Below, in pieces: positions 16,637 through 25,001 of a stretch of DNA of 64,000 nucleotides (the first letter of the stretch is position 1; the number at the start of each line of letters is the position of its first letter). The position numbers and the translations under genes were made by a program. This DNA is from Desulfobulbus sp. (GTDB taxonomy: Bacteria > Desulfobacterota > Desulfobulbia > Desulfobulbales > Desulfobulbaceae): NCBI GenBank assembly GCA_031280615.1, contig JAITGO010000006.1, positions 186,001 to 250,000 of the forward strand, written 5' to 3'. Below the pieces are notes generated by a model. That model did no database searches and was not told the origin of the DNA. It saw only the letters and a list, made by a program, of their open reading frames with translations.

Positions 16637-16760
16637 TTCGGTATCAGCCTACCCGAAAACAAAAAAAAAACACATGAATAAGTCAGGAATCGGGTGAAGA
16701 GTTTTTTTTTGCGGCAATTTATGCTAAGGATAGCGGCTTCAACCCACCCTTTCAGGCCTT

Positions 16761-18572
16761 ATGATGCTTACGCCCTCCATGGATAAAATAAGAAATTTCA
16801 GCATAATAGCCCATATCGATCATGGCAAGTCCACCCTCGCCGATCGGATGATCCAGCTCTGCGACATCGTCACCGATCGGGAATTCAAGGACCAAATTCT
16901 CGATACCATGGACATTGAGCGGGAGCGCGGCATCACCATCAAGTCGCAGACCATCTGCCTGCCCTTTGTCGCCGAGGATGGCGCGACCTATACCCTGAAT
17001 CTGGTCGACACCCCCGGCCACGTGGATTTCAGCTACGAGGTCTCCCGCGCCCTTGCCTCATGCGAAGGCGCCCTGCTGCTGATCGACGCGGCCCAGGGGA
17101 TCGAGGCCCAGACCTTGGCCAATCTTTACCTGGCCATGGAGAACGACCTGGAGGTCATCCCGGTGATCAACAAGATCGATTTGCCGGCAGCCGAACCGGA
17201 AAAGGTCGCCGCCCAGATCGAGGAGGATCTGGGACTTGAAGGCGACACCGTCCAGATGTGCTCCGCCAAGACCGGCCAGGGCGTGCGCGAACTGCTCAAT
17301 GCCGTGGCCCGGCTTCTGCCGCCGCCCAAGGGCGATCCGAACAAGCCGCTGGAAGCGCTGATCTTCGATGCCCAATACGACCCCTATCGCGGCACGGTCA
17401 TTTCGGTCCGCATTGTCAACGGCACGATCAAAACCGGCGACCATATCGTGTTCATGTCCAACGGCGCCGAGTACCGGGTCGAGGAGTTGGGTATTTTCCG
17501 CCTGCGCCGCGAGCCGCGGCCGCAACTTTCCGCCGGCGAGGTCGGCTACATCGTCGCCGGGGTGAAAACCGTCTCCGACACCCGGCCCGGCGACACCGTC
17601 ACCCTCAAGGAGCGCCCCTGCCCGGCCCCCCTGCCCGGCTTCAAGGAAGTGCAGCAGGTCGTCTTTTCGTCGCTGTACCCGATCTCCACCGACGAGTACG
17701 AGGAACTGGCCGCTGCCCTGGAAAAGCTGAAACTCAACGACGCCGCCCTCACCTTTCAGAAAGATTCCTCGGCGGCGCTCGGCTTTGGCTTCCGCTGCGG
17801 ATTCCTCGGCCTGCTCCACCTCGAAGTGGTCCAGGAACGGTTGGAGCGCGAATTCGACATCAACCTCATCCTGACCGTGCCCACGGTCAAATACAAATTC
17901 TATCTCCAGAACAAGACCATGCTCGAGGTCGACAACCCCTCCTACTTTCCCGATCCCAGCACCATCGCCCGGGTCGAGGAGCCCTACATCAAGGCGACCA
18001 TCCACATCCCGGAACGCTACATGGGCGTGGTCATGACCCTGTGCATGGAACGGCGGGGCGAAAACACCAAATACCACTACCCCATGCCCGGCCGCATCGA
18101 GTTCATCTGCGAACTGCCGCTGGCCGAAGTGATCTACGATTTTTACGACAGGCTCAAGTCGGTGACCCAGGGCTACGGCTCGTTCGATTACGAACTGATC
18201 GACTACCGCCCCAGCGACCTGATCAAGCTCGACATCCTGGTGAACGGCGAACAGGTCGACGCTCTCTCCCAACTCACCCACAGAAACAAGGCCAGGGAAC
18301 GCGGCCTGAAGGCGTGCGAGCGGCTGAAAGAGGAGATTCCCCGCCAGATGTTCAAGATCGCCATCCAGGCGGCCATCGGCAGCACCATCGTTGCCCGGGA
18401 AACCATCTCGGCCCTGCGCAAGGACGTTACCGCCAAATGTTATGGCGGCGACATCTCCCGTAAACGGAAATTATTGGAAAAACAGAAGGAAGGAAAGAAA
18501 CGGATGAAGACCGTGGGCAATGTCGACATTCCCCAGCGGGCCTTTCTCGCGGTGCTTAAATCGGATCAGTAG
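16761..18572 (+). CDS. lepA: Elongation factor 4 (LepA)
   Basis: 603 aa ribosome-dependent GTPase that back-translocates or remodels stalled ribosomes. G1 is AHIDHGKST at 17-25, G3 is VDTPGHVDF, and G4 is NKIDLPAA. The LepA-specific C-terminal domain begins near KCYGGDISRKRKLLEKQKEGKKRMK. The E. coli start corresponds to Met7 (16779); neither start has a strong SD, so the true N-terminus may be six residues shorter. Its stop overlaps the 3' end of the converging engB by 17 bases. Confidence 0.95.
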   Translation: MMLTPSMDKIRNFSIIAHIDHGKSTLADRMIQLCDIVTDREFKDQILDTMDIERERGITIKSQTICLPFVAEDGATYTLNLVDTPGHVDFSYEVSRALASCEGALLLIDAAQGIEAQTLANLYLAMENDLEVIPVINKIDLPAAEPEKVAAQIEEDLGLEGDTVQMCSAKTGQGVRELLNAVARLLPPPKGDPNKPLEALIFDAQYDPYRGTVISVRIVNGTIKTGDHIVFMSNGAEYRVEELGIFRLRREPRPQLSAGEVGYIVAGVKTVSDTRPGDTVTLKERPCPAPLPGFKEVQQVVFSSLYPISTDEYEELAAALEKLKLNDAALTFQKDSSAALGFGFRCGFLGLLHLEVVQERLEREFDINLILTVPTVKYKFYLQNKTMLEVDNPSYFPDPSTIARVEEPYIKATIHIPERYMGVVMTLCMERRGENTKYHYPMPGRIEFICELPLAEVIYDFYDRLKSVTQGYGSFDYELIDYRPSDLIKLDILVNGEQVDALSQLTHRNKARERGLKACERLKEEIPRQMFKIAIQAAIGSTIVARETISALRKDVTAKCYGGDISRKRKLLEKQKEGKKRMKTVGNVDIPQRAFLAVLKSDQ

Positions 18573-19188
18573 CCGGCAGGCTTCCGGCACAGCGGGCAGC
18601 GTCGGCCGTCTGGACAACGGCGGCCAGCCGCTGGCGCAGGGCCTCCACCCCCAGCCCGGTCCGGGCGGAAAACAGGAGACGGTCGCCGGCGTTCAAAGTC
18701 AGGCCGGCATCTAGGGCGGCGGCATTCTTTTCCTGCTGATTGCGGGACAGTTTGTCCGCCTTGGTGTAGATCGGCAGCATGGGCGTCCCCAGATAGAGCA
18801 GCCAGTCGATCAACTCGCGATCCAAGGTTTTGAGTTCATGCCGCAGATCGATGATCACCACCACGCAGGCCAGGGTGGTTCGGGTTTCGATATAGTCGGT
18901 GATCAAGCCCCGCCATTCCTGCCGCACCTGCTGCGACACCCGGGCAAAGCCGTATCCGGGCAGATCGACCAGATACAGGCTCTCATCCACCAGAAAATAG
19001 TTGAGACTTTGGGTCTTGCCCGGCTTGGCGCTGGTCTTGACCAGATTGGTGCGGCCGACCAGCCGGTTGATCAGGCTCGACTTGCCGACGTTGGAGCGGC
19101 CGGCAAAGGCGATTTCCGCATGCTCCGGCGGCGGCAATTGCCGGCTGGCATGGGCTGAGAGGAGAAACTGTGTCTTGTTGAACTCCAT
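18556..19188 (-). CDS. engB: Ribosome biogenesis GTPase EngB (YihA/YsxC)
   Basis: 210 aa. G1 GRSNVGKS at 30-37, G2-region GKTQSLNYF at 57-65, G3 DLPG at 75-78, and G4 TKAD at 142-145 match the TrmE-Era-EngA-EngB superfamily, EngB branch, needed for 50S assembly. GAGGAGAAG just upstream fixes ATG 19188; the frame is open further upstream but without an SD. It follows hisG by 38 bases on the same strand and probably shares its transcript. Its last codons overlap the lepA stop on the other strand. Confidence 0.94.
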   Translation of the reverse strand: MEFNKTQFLLSAHASRQLPPPEHAEIAFAGRSNVGKSSLINRLVGRTNLVKTSAKPGKTQSLNYFLVDESLYLVDLPGYGFARVSQQVRQEWRGLITDYIETRTTLACVVVIIDLRHELKTLDRELIDWLLYLGTPMLPIYTKADKLSRNQQEKNAAALDAGLTLNAGDRLLFSARTGLGVEALRQRLAAVVQTADAARCAGSLPATDPI

Positions 19189-19226
19189 TTTCTTCTCCTC
19201 TAAGCCCACGGGCAGTCGCTTGCCGT

Positions 19227-20099
19227 TCAGATGACCTTGTTCAGGGAATACTCGATGATGCCTTCCGCGCCGGCCTTCTTCAGCTTCGGCACCAAATCGC
19301 GCACCTGATGTTGGGAGATGACCGTCTCCACCGAAAACCACTCCTGCTTGTACAGTTGGGCCACGGTAGGGGCGTTCAGGCTGGGCAGCATGGTAATCAC
19401 CGAATCCAGCTGGTCTTTGGCAACGTTCATCTTCAGGCCGACGATCCTGTCCGCCCGCAGGGCGCCCCGCAGCAGCATGGCGATGTTTTCAATCTTCTCG
19501 CGTTTCCACGGATCGGCCATGGCGGCTTTGCTGGCGACCAACTGGGTATTGGATTGCATCAGTTCGTGGATGACGCGCAAGCCGTGAGCCCGGATGGTCG
19601 ATTCGGTCTCGGTGACCTCGACGATGGCGTCGGCCAGGCCGGACACCGCCTTGGCCTCGGTCGCGCCCCAGGAAAAAGTGATCTCCACCGCCAGCCCGCG
19701 CTGTTCGAAAAATTTGCGGGTGACGTTCACCAGCTCGGTGGAGATGCGCTTGCCGTCCAGCTGTTCGACCCTGGTGATATCCGAATCGCCGGGCACCGCG
19801 ATCACCCAGCGGGTGGGCTTCCTGCTGACCTTAGAATACACCAGGTCGGCTACGATTTCGACATCCGACTCGTTTTCCAGGGTCCAGTCCTTGCCGGTGA
19901 TGCCGGCGTCGAGCATGCCGGATTCCACATAGCGCGACATTTCCTGCGGCCGGCAGATCGAACAGGAAAGTTCGGGATCGTCGACTTCGGGAAAATAGTT
20001 GCGCGAGGCCAGTTTAATCTGCCAGCCCGACTTGGCGAACAAGGCGATGGTGGCGTCTTCCAGACTGCCTTTAGGAATACCCAATTTCAACAAATTCAT
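19227..20099 (-). CDS. hisG: ATP phosphoribosyltransferase, long form (HisG)
   Basis: 290 aa. First step of histidine synthesis: ATP + PRPP to phosphoribosyl-ATP. LGIPKGSLEDAT opens the protein, with DAGITGKDW near 65 and VEVTETESTIRAHGLRVI near 165, which form the active site. The length and C-terminal ACT-like domain (about 215-290, LKMNVAKDQLDSVI and the end EGIIEYSLNKVI) identify the hexameric long form, which binds histidine for feedback inhibition and needs no HisZ. It lies 49 bases below hisI, so pathway steps 1 and 3 are paired. Confidence 0.95.
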   Translation of the reverse strand: MNLLKLGIPKGSLEDATIALFAKSGWQIKLASRNYFPEVDDPELSCSICRPQEMSRYVESGMLDAGITGKDWTLENESDVEIVADLVYSKVSRKPTRWVIAVPGDSDITRVEQLDGKRISTELVNVTRKFFEQRGLAVEITFSWGATEAKAVSGLADAIVEVTETESTIRAHGLRVIHELMQSNTQLVASKAAMADPWKREKIENIAMLLRGALRADRIVGLKMNVAKDQLDSVITMLPSLNAPTVAQLYKQEWFSVETVISQHQVRDLVPKLKKAGAEGIIEYSLNKVI

Positions 20100-20148
20100 A
20101 TTGTTACCTGTTCAATCAATGATTCATCTTGCATGGATCGCGAAGCGG

Positions 20149-20535
20149 TCATTTGGTGCCGTACACCGCGGCCGGATCGAAAACGCGCTCCTGCTCGCAC
20201 ACGTTCAGGCTGTCGCCCTCCACCTTGCGGTAAAAGCAGCTGCGGTATCCGGTGTGGCACGCCGCTCCGCCCAACTGCTCGACCTTGTACACCACCGTGT
20301 CCTGGTCGCAATCAACCAGGATCTCCTTGATGAGCTGCACGTTACCGGAGGTTTCGCCTTTCAGCCACAGGCTGGAGCGGGAGCGGCTCCAATAATGGGC
20401 CCTGCCGGTTGTCAGGGTTTTTTCCCAGGCCAGGCGGTTGATGTAGGCCAGCATGAGCACTTCGTCCGTCTTGAAATCCTGGACAACGGCGGGCAAAAGA
20501 CCATCGACGGTCTTGGCGAAATTCAGTTCAATCAT
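20149..20535 (-). CDS. hisI: Phosphoribosyl-AMP cyclohydrolase (HisI)
   Basis: 128 aa. Opens the adenine ring of phosphoribosyl-AMP in step 3 of histidine synthesis. The metal-binding signature [10 protein letters not shown] and the C-terminal [11 protein letters not shown] are intact. Only the cyclohydrolase domain is present; the pyrophosphohydrolase (HisE) must be elsewhere. The start 20535 has AGGA nine bases upstream and matches family N-termini; the longer open frame is ignored. It heads the hisI-hisG-engB group. Confidence 0.94.
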   Translation of the reverse strand: MIELNFAKTVDGLLPAVVQDFKTDEVLMLAYINRLAWEKTLTTGRAHYWSRSRSSLWLKGETSGNVQLIKEILVDCDQDTVVYKVEQLGGAACHTGYRSCFYRKVEGDSLNVCEQERVFDPAAVYGTK

Positions 20536-20570
20536 GGTGTTCCTGTACAAGCAAGAATGGAGCCCTAGGC

Positions 20571-20598
20571 ACGGGGTGGCGTTTCCTACCCCGTTTTT
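20571..20598 (+). terminator. Terminator-like hairpin in the hisI / FKBP divergent region
   Basis: ACGGGGT (20571-20577) pairs with ACCCCGT (20588-20594) and TTTT follows on the plus strand. No plus-strand gene ends here, so it either blocks transcription antisense to hisI or, read leftward, is a hairpin in the hisI leader. Confidence 0.4.
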
Positions 20599-20675
20599 GG
20601 CACGGCATATGTGGGGTTTGCACATTTATGCCTTCACGGCCGCTTTGTCAAGTCTTCATCATCTCGCCGGGATTC

Positions 20676-20704
20676 TTGTCAAACGGCTGCGCAGCGACTA
20701 TAGT
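20676..20704 (+). promoter_or_regulatory. Sigma70-type promoter of the FKBP gene
   Basis: TTGTCA (20676-20681), exactly 17 bases, then TATAGT (20699-20704): five of six matches in each box with ideal spacing, 46 bases before the ATG. Confidence 0.75.
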
Positions 20705-20749
20705 GGCCCCATTTTTCTAAATAACGTTTTATCCGCGAGGATTCTTTCC

Positions 20750-21190
20750 ATGTGCCCTGTCCAGCTTTTTGATGTCGTCTCGGTCAGCTATACCGCCACC
20801 TTGCCCTCCGGCGAAGTCATCGATGCCAGCCCGGAAGGCAAGCCGCTCACCCTGGCCATCGGCTCGGGCCGTATTCTCAGAGCGGTCGAGGCGTCTTTGC
20901 TGGGCATGGAACCCGGACAGACCAAGACCGTGCACATCCAACCCGAGGATGCCTTCGGCCCTTATCACCAGGGGCTGGTGCAGGAAGTTCCCCGCAAGGT
21001 TTTCGCCGACCGCATCGATCCCAAACCCGGCATGGTTCTCTCGCTCAACCTGGAAAAGGAAGGAGCCAGCCACCAGGTTCCGGCCACGGTTCTTGCCGCC
21101 GGCAAGGAATCGGTGACCATCGACTACAACCATCCCCTGGCCGGAAGAGTCGTTACCTACACTGTGACCCTGCACGCCATCGGGAACTGA
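20750..21190 (+). CDS. FKBP-type peptidyl-prolyl isomerase, SlyD-like
   Basis: 146 aa. The N-terminal VSVSYTATLPSGEVIDASPEG and the block PLTLAIGSGRILRAVEASLLGMEPG are typical of the short SlyD/FkpB group; residues about 68-130 form the insert-in-flap chaperone domain (IQPEDAFGPYHQGLVQEVPR), and the end returns to the isomerase fold (YNHPLAGRVVTYTVTLHAI). The His/Cys-rich metal tail of E. coli SlyD is absent. No signal peptide, so cytoplasmic. GCGAGGA lies upstream of the ATG, and a good promoter precedes it. A monocistronic unit ahead of the chemosensory cluster. Confidence 0.9.
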   Translation: MCPVQLFDVVSVSYTATLPSGEVIDASPEGKPLTLAIGSGRILRAVEASLLGMEPGQTKTVHIQPEDAFGPYHQGLVQEVPRKVFADRIDPKPGMVLSLNLEKEGASHQVPATVLAAGKESVTIDYNHPLAGRVVTYTVTLHAIGN

Positions 21191-21341
21191 CCCGCTTTTT
21201 TCACTCGTTCCATCCTACCCGAGCGGACCAAGGCGCTTCGTCTTTTTCCGCCGCTTGTTTTTTCGCCCCGGACGGACCTTGATCCGCACGGGCGCGCATT
21301 CCTCCACTCTTGCCGCCAAGAGCCCTCGTCCAAAAATCTCT

Positions 21342-21368
21342 GTACAATCACTTTCGGGCACGTACAAT
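21342..21368. repeat. Two direct GTACAAT repeats upstream of cheA
   Basis: GTACAAT occurs at 21342-21348 and 21362-21368, exactly 20 bases apart, about two helical turns, some 100 bases before cheA. Spacing on one helix face is what a dimeric activator or repressor would need. The remaining 270 bases between the FKBP gene and cheA hold no gene. Confidence 0.35.
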
Positions 21369-21464
21369 ACTTTTGAGTCCAAGATTCCCAATGGTTTCAA
21401 GGGAAAAACAACCAGGGATCGCTTCGGGCTGAACACACTTTCATTGCTGTAAGGGAGCACGGAT

Positions 21465-24359
21465 ATGTCTATCGAAGATGATGAAATATTACAAGGATTT
21501 GTAGAAGAATCCCTTGAACATTTGGCCGATATCGAAAACGATCTGCTCGCCATCGAAGAAGGTGGCGCCGACATCGATGTCGAACTGGTCAACAAAGTTT
21601 TTCGGGCGGCCCATTCCATCAAGGGCGGCGCCGGCTTCATGGGCCTGACCGTCATTCAGGACCTGGCGCATGCCGCGGAAAACGTGTTGGGACTGATTCG
21701 CAGCGGCAAGCTGGTCCCCACCCCCAATATCGTCAATGTCCTGCTTCTGGCCGCCGATGAGTTGCAGAGTTTGATCGAGGATGTCGGCAACAGCAATACG
21801 GTCGATATCACCAGCCACACCGCGGCCTTGAATACGATCTTCGAGGGCGGCGAAGCCCCGGTTGCCACCGCCAAAAAAGCTCCCCAGCCGGAACGCGCCG
21901 AACCGGCGCCCGCCAAGCCGAGCGAGATTGCGTCGCCACCACCGCAGGTGGTTGAGGAACTCCAGGCGGAAGTGCCGACCGAAGTCGAGGACGAGGCGGA
22001 AGCGATGGATGAACACGACGTCGAGGCCGAGCACGAAACAGACCACGAAAGTGATCAGGAGACGGCCGCCTCGGAGGCCACGGCCGGGACGAAAACACGC
22101 CGTTCCTCCGGCGGCGCCCAAAAGACGGATACCACCATCCGGGTGACGGTCAGCCTGCTCGACCAACTGATGAACCTGGCCGGCGAGCTGGTGCTTTCCC
22201 GCAACCAGCTCCTGCAGACCATCACCTCCGGCGATGTGCGCAATGCCGAGGCCGTAGGTCAACGCATCGATCTGGTGACCTCGGAACTCCAGGAAGCCAT
22301 CATGCTCACCCGCATGCAGCCCATCGGCAATGTGTTCAACAAATTTCCGCGGGTGGTGCGCGATCTCTCCAAGAAACTCGGCAAGCAGATCGATCTGACC
22401 ATTGTCGGCAAGGATGTCGAACTCGACAAGACCATCATCGAGGCGATCAACGATCCGCTCACCCATCTCATTCGCAATTCCGTCGATCACGGCGTCGAGA
22501 CGCCCAGCGACCGCCTCAAGAAAGGAAAAGATGCCAAGGGATTGATCGTCCTGAAGGCATACCATGCCGCTGGCCAGGTGGTAATCGAGATCAGCGACGA
22601 CGGCAAGGGCCTGGATGGCGAGGTGATCGCGGAAGCGGCGGTCAAGAAGGGGTTGATCACCGCCGACCAGGCCAAGGTTATGTCGGAAAAGGAACGGATC
22701 AACCTCATCCTGCTTCCCGGTTTTTCCACGGCCAAGAAAGTCACCGACGTTTCCGGCCGGGGCGTGGGCATGGATGTGGTCAAAACCAACCTCGATCAGT
22801 TGGGCGGTTCCATCGAAATGGATTCCGAGGTCGGCAAGAGCACGACCATCAGCATCAAACTGCCCCTGACACTGGCCATTATTCCTTGCCAGATCGTCAT
22901 GACCGGCGGCGAACGCTACGCCATCCCCCAGGTGAACCTGGAAGAGCTACTCCGCATCCCGGCGTCCAAGGTCGTGGAACGGGTGGAACGGGTCGGTGAC
23001 GCCGAAGTGGTGCGCCTGCGTGGCAATCTGCTGCCGCTGATCCGCATGTCCGACGTTTTCGGCATCACTCCCACTTATTACGATCCGGTCCAGGACGAAC
23101 TCCTGCCCGACCAACGACACAACATTGCCGACCGGAGATCCAAATCCAGCCCGCTCTTCCGGGACGAGAGTACACCTGCCGCCGAGCAGGGAGTTCATGC
23201 CAGCCAGGAACGCAAGGGTACGGAACGACGCCAGAGTGCCTCCAGCGCGCTGAACATCGTGGTGGTTTCGACCGGAGCCATGAAGTACGGTCTGATCGTC
23301 GACCGGCTGCACGATTCCGAGGAAATCGTCATCAAGCCGCTGGGGCGCCATTTACAGCAATGCCAGGGATACGCCGGCGCCACCATCATGGGGGACGGCC
23401 GTATCGCCCTGATTCTCGATGTTTCCAATATCGCCCGGATGGCCGGACTCACCTCGCTCGACGGCTCCGAACGGGCGGCCGAGCTTGCCGATGCCGCCAA
23501 GGAAGCGATCACCAAATCCCGTGACAAACAGTCGTTGCTCACCTTTTCCAGTTCGATTCACGAGCATTTCGGCGTGCCGCTCAATCAAGTGGAACGGGTG
23601 GAAAAGATCAAACGCAAGGATATCGAGGAAGTGGGTGGCCGACGGGTCATGCAGTACCGCGGCGGCAGCCTGCCCTTGATCAGTATCGACGAGGTGGCCT
23701 CGGTCATGCCGCTGGATGACCGGGACGATCTGCTGGTCATCGTGTTCCATCTGGCCGGCAAAGATGTCGGCCTGCTGGCCATCGGTCCCATCGACGCCAT
23801 TGAGATCAACGCCGATATCGACGACGTTACCCTCAAGCAACAGGGGATCATGGGTTCGGCCATTATCGGCGGCCGCACGACCATGCTGGTCGACATTTTC
23901 GAAATCATGAAAATTTCCAATCCGCAATGGTTTGAGGACCATGCCGCCTACGCCGAAATCCAGATTGACGAGGCCCAGGTGCCAACTATCCTGATCGTCG
24001 AAGACTCGAATTTCTTCCGCCACCAGGTCAAGGGGTACATGGAAGAAGCGGGCTTCAACGTGATCGAGGCCGAAGACGGCCTGGTCGCTTGGAATATTCT
24101 TCAACAACAGAGCGATGAAATCACCATGGTGGTGACCGACATCGAGATGCCTAACATGGACGGGTTCATTCTGACCGAGAAAATAAAGGGTGACAAACGG
24201 TTCGGACACCTGCCGGTCATCGCCCTGACCACCCTGGCGGCGGACGAGGACATTGCCCGCGGCAAGGCGGTTGGAGTGGACGAATACCACATCAAACTGG
24301 ACAAAGAACGATTGATGGCCAGCGTACACCGGTACGCCAAGGAAGCGATGGCCGCCTGA
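21465..24359 (+). CDS. cheA: Hybrid chemosensory histidine kinase CheA with C-terminal receiver
   Basis: 964 aa. Domains: Hpt 8-105 with His50 (FRAAHSIKGG); acidic Pro/Glu-rich linker 130-220 without an obvious P2; dimerisation helices about 222-290; HATPase with N box HLIRNSVDHG 334-343, DDGKG 378-382 and GRGVGMDVV 431-439; a first CheW-like domain about 465-660, interrupted by a charged insert 540-595; a second CheW-like domain about 688-820; and a receiver 840-960 with Asp892 (TDIEMPNMDG). The doubled CheW part and fused receiver are unlike E. coli CheA and typical of alternative chemosensory systems. AAGGGAG precedes the ATG. It leads cheW-cheB-cheR. Confidence 0.95.
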   Translation: MSIEDDEILQGFVEESLEHLADIENDLLAIEEGGADIDVELVNKVFRAAHSIKGGAGFMGLTVIQDLAHAAENVLGLIRSGKLVPTPNIVNVLLLAADELQSLIEDVGNSNTVDITSHTAALNTIFEGGEAPVATAKKAPQPERAEPAPAKPSEIASPPPQVVEELQAEVPTEVEDEAEAMDEHDVEAEHETDHESDQETAASEATAGTKTRRSSGGAQKTDTTIRVTVSLLDQLMNLAGELVLSRNQLLQTITSGDVRNAEAVGQRIDLVTSELQEAIMLTRMQPIGNVFNKFPRVVRDLSKKLGKQIDLTIVGKDVELDKTIIEAINDPLTHLIRNSVDHGVETPSDRLKKGKDAKGLIVLKAYHAAGQVVIEISDDGKGLDGEVIAEAAVKKGLITADQAKVMSEKERINLILLPGFSTAKKVTDVSGRGVGMDVVKTNLDQLGGSIEMDSEVGKSTTISIKLPLTLAIIPCQIVMTGGERYAIPQVNLEELLRIPASKVVERVERVGDAEVVRLRGNLLPLIRMSDVFGITPTYYDPVQDELLPDQRHNIADRRSKSSPLFRDESTPAAEQGVHASQERKGTERRQSASSALNIVVVSTGAMKYGLIVDRLHDSEEIVIKPLGRHLQQCQGYAGATIMGDGRIALILDVSNIARMAGLTSLDGSERAAELADAAKEAITKSRDKQSLLTFSSSIHEHFGVPLNQVERVEKIKRKDIEEVGGRRVMQYRGGSLPLISIDEVASVMPLDDRDDLLVIVFHLAGKDVGLLAIGPIDAIEINADIDDVTLKQQGIMGSAIIGGRTTMLVDIFEIMKISNPQWFEDHAAYAEIQIDEAQVPTILIVEDSNFFRHQVKGYMEEAGFNVIEAEDGLVAWNILQQQSDEITMVVTDIEMPNMDGFILTEKIKGDKRFGHLPVIALTTLAADEDIARGKAVGVDEYHIKLDKERLMASVHRYAKEAMAA

Positions 24360-24472
24360 CCATTGGCCCGAATTCCCCCTGAACTGGAACATGCTGCACG
24401 ACATGACAAGGTCTGAGAGTCCGGACCGCTGTTGCGCTTGCGGATATTTTTTCAAGCACGCTGGAGAAACGC

Positions 24473-24952
24473 ATGGCTGAATCAAGCAAAGAGACGAAAA
24501 CCACCATTGAACTTGCCACTTTTTATGTGGGACATGCTCTGTGCGGCATGGATATCCTCAAGATCCAGGAAATCAATAAGCTCATGGAAATGACCAAGGT
24601 GCCCCAGGCACCGGACTACATGGTCGGCATTCTCAATCTGCGCGGCCAGATTGTCACCATCATCGACCTTGGCCAGAAACTCGGGCTGGGCAGAGTGGAA
24701 ATCAGCAACGATTCACGCAACATCATCATCAACGCCCCGGGCGAACATGTCGGCCTGCTGGTTTCGAAAATCAGCGACGTCATCATGGCCGATCCGGATC
24801 GGATCGAACCCGCACCCGCCAACATGAGCGGTATCCAGGGTTCCTTTTTCACCGGTGTCTACAAGACCGAAAACAAACTGATCGGGATTCTCGACGTCAA
24901 AGAGGTACTTCGCCTCGAATCGGACAATCTCGGCCGGGGACTTGAGCGTTAA
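24473..24952 (+). CDS. cheW: Chemotaxis coupling protein CheW
   Basis: 159 aa, one CheW domain: ELATFYVGHALCGMDILKIQEI, the receptor/CheA contact region APDYMVGILNLRGQIVTIIDL, and LVSKISDVIMADPDRIEPAP. It docks CheA to receptors. 113 bases after cheA, with a GGAGA SD. No methyl-accepting chemotaxis protein is in the window, so the receptors it couples must lie elsewhere. Confidence 0.95.
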   Translation: MAESSKETKTTIELATFYVGHALCGMDILKIQEINKLMEMTKVPQAPDYMVGILNLRGQIVTIIDLGQKLGLGRVEISNDSRNIIINAPGEHVGLLVSKISDVIMADPDRIEPAPANMSGIQGSFFTGVYKTENKLIGILDVKEVLRLESDNLGRGLER

Positions 24953-25001
24953 TTTTCCCTTCACCGATCCATATCATCGCTTCCCTTACCTTTCCCCGTA
25001 C

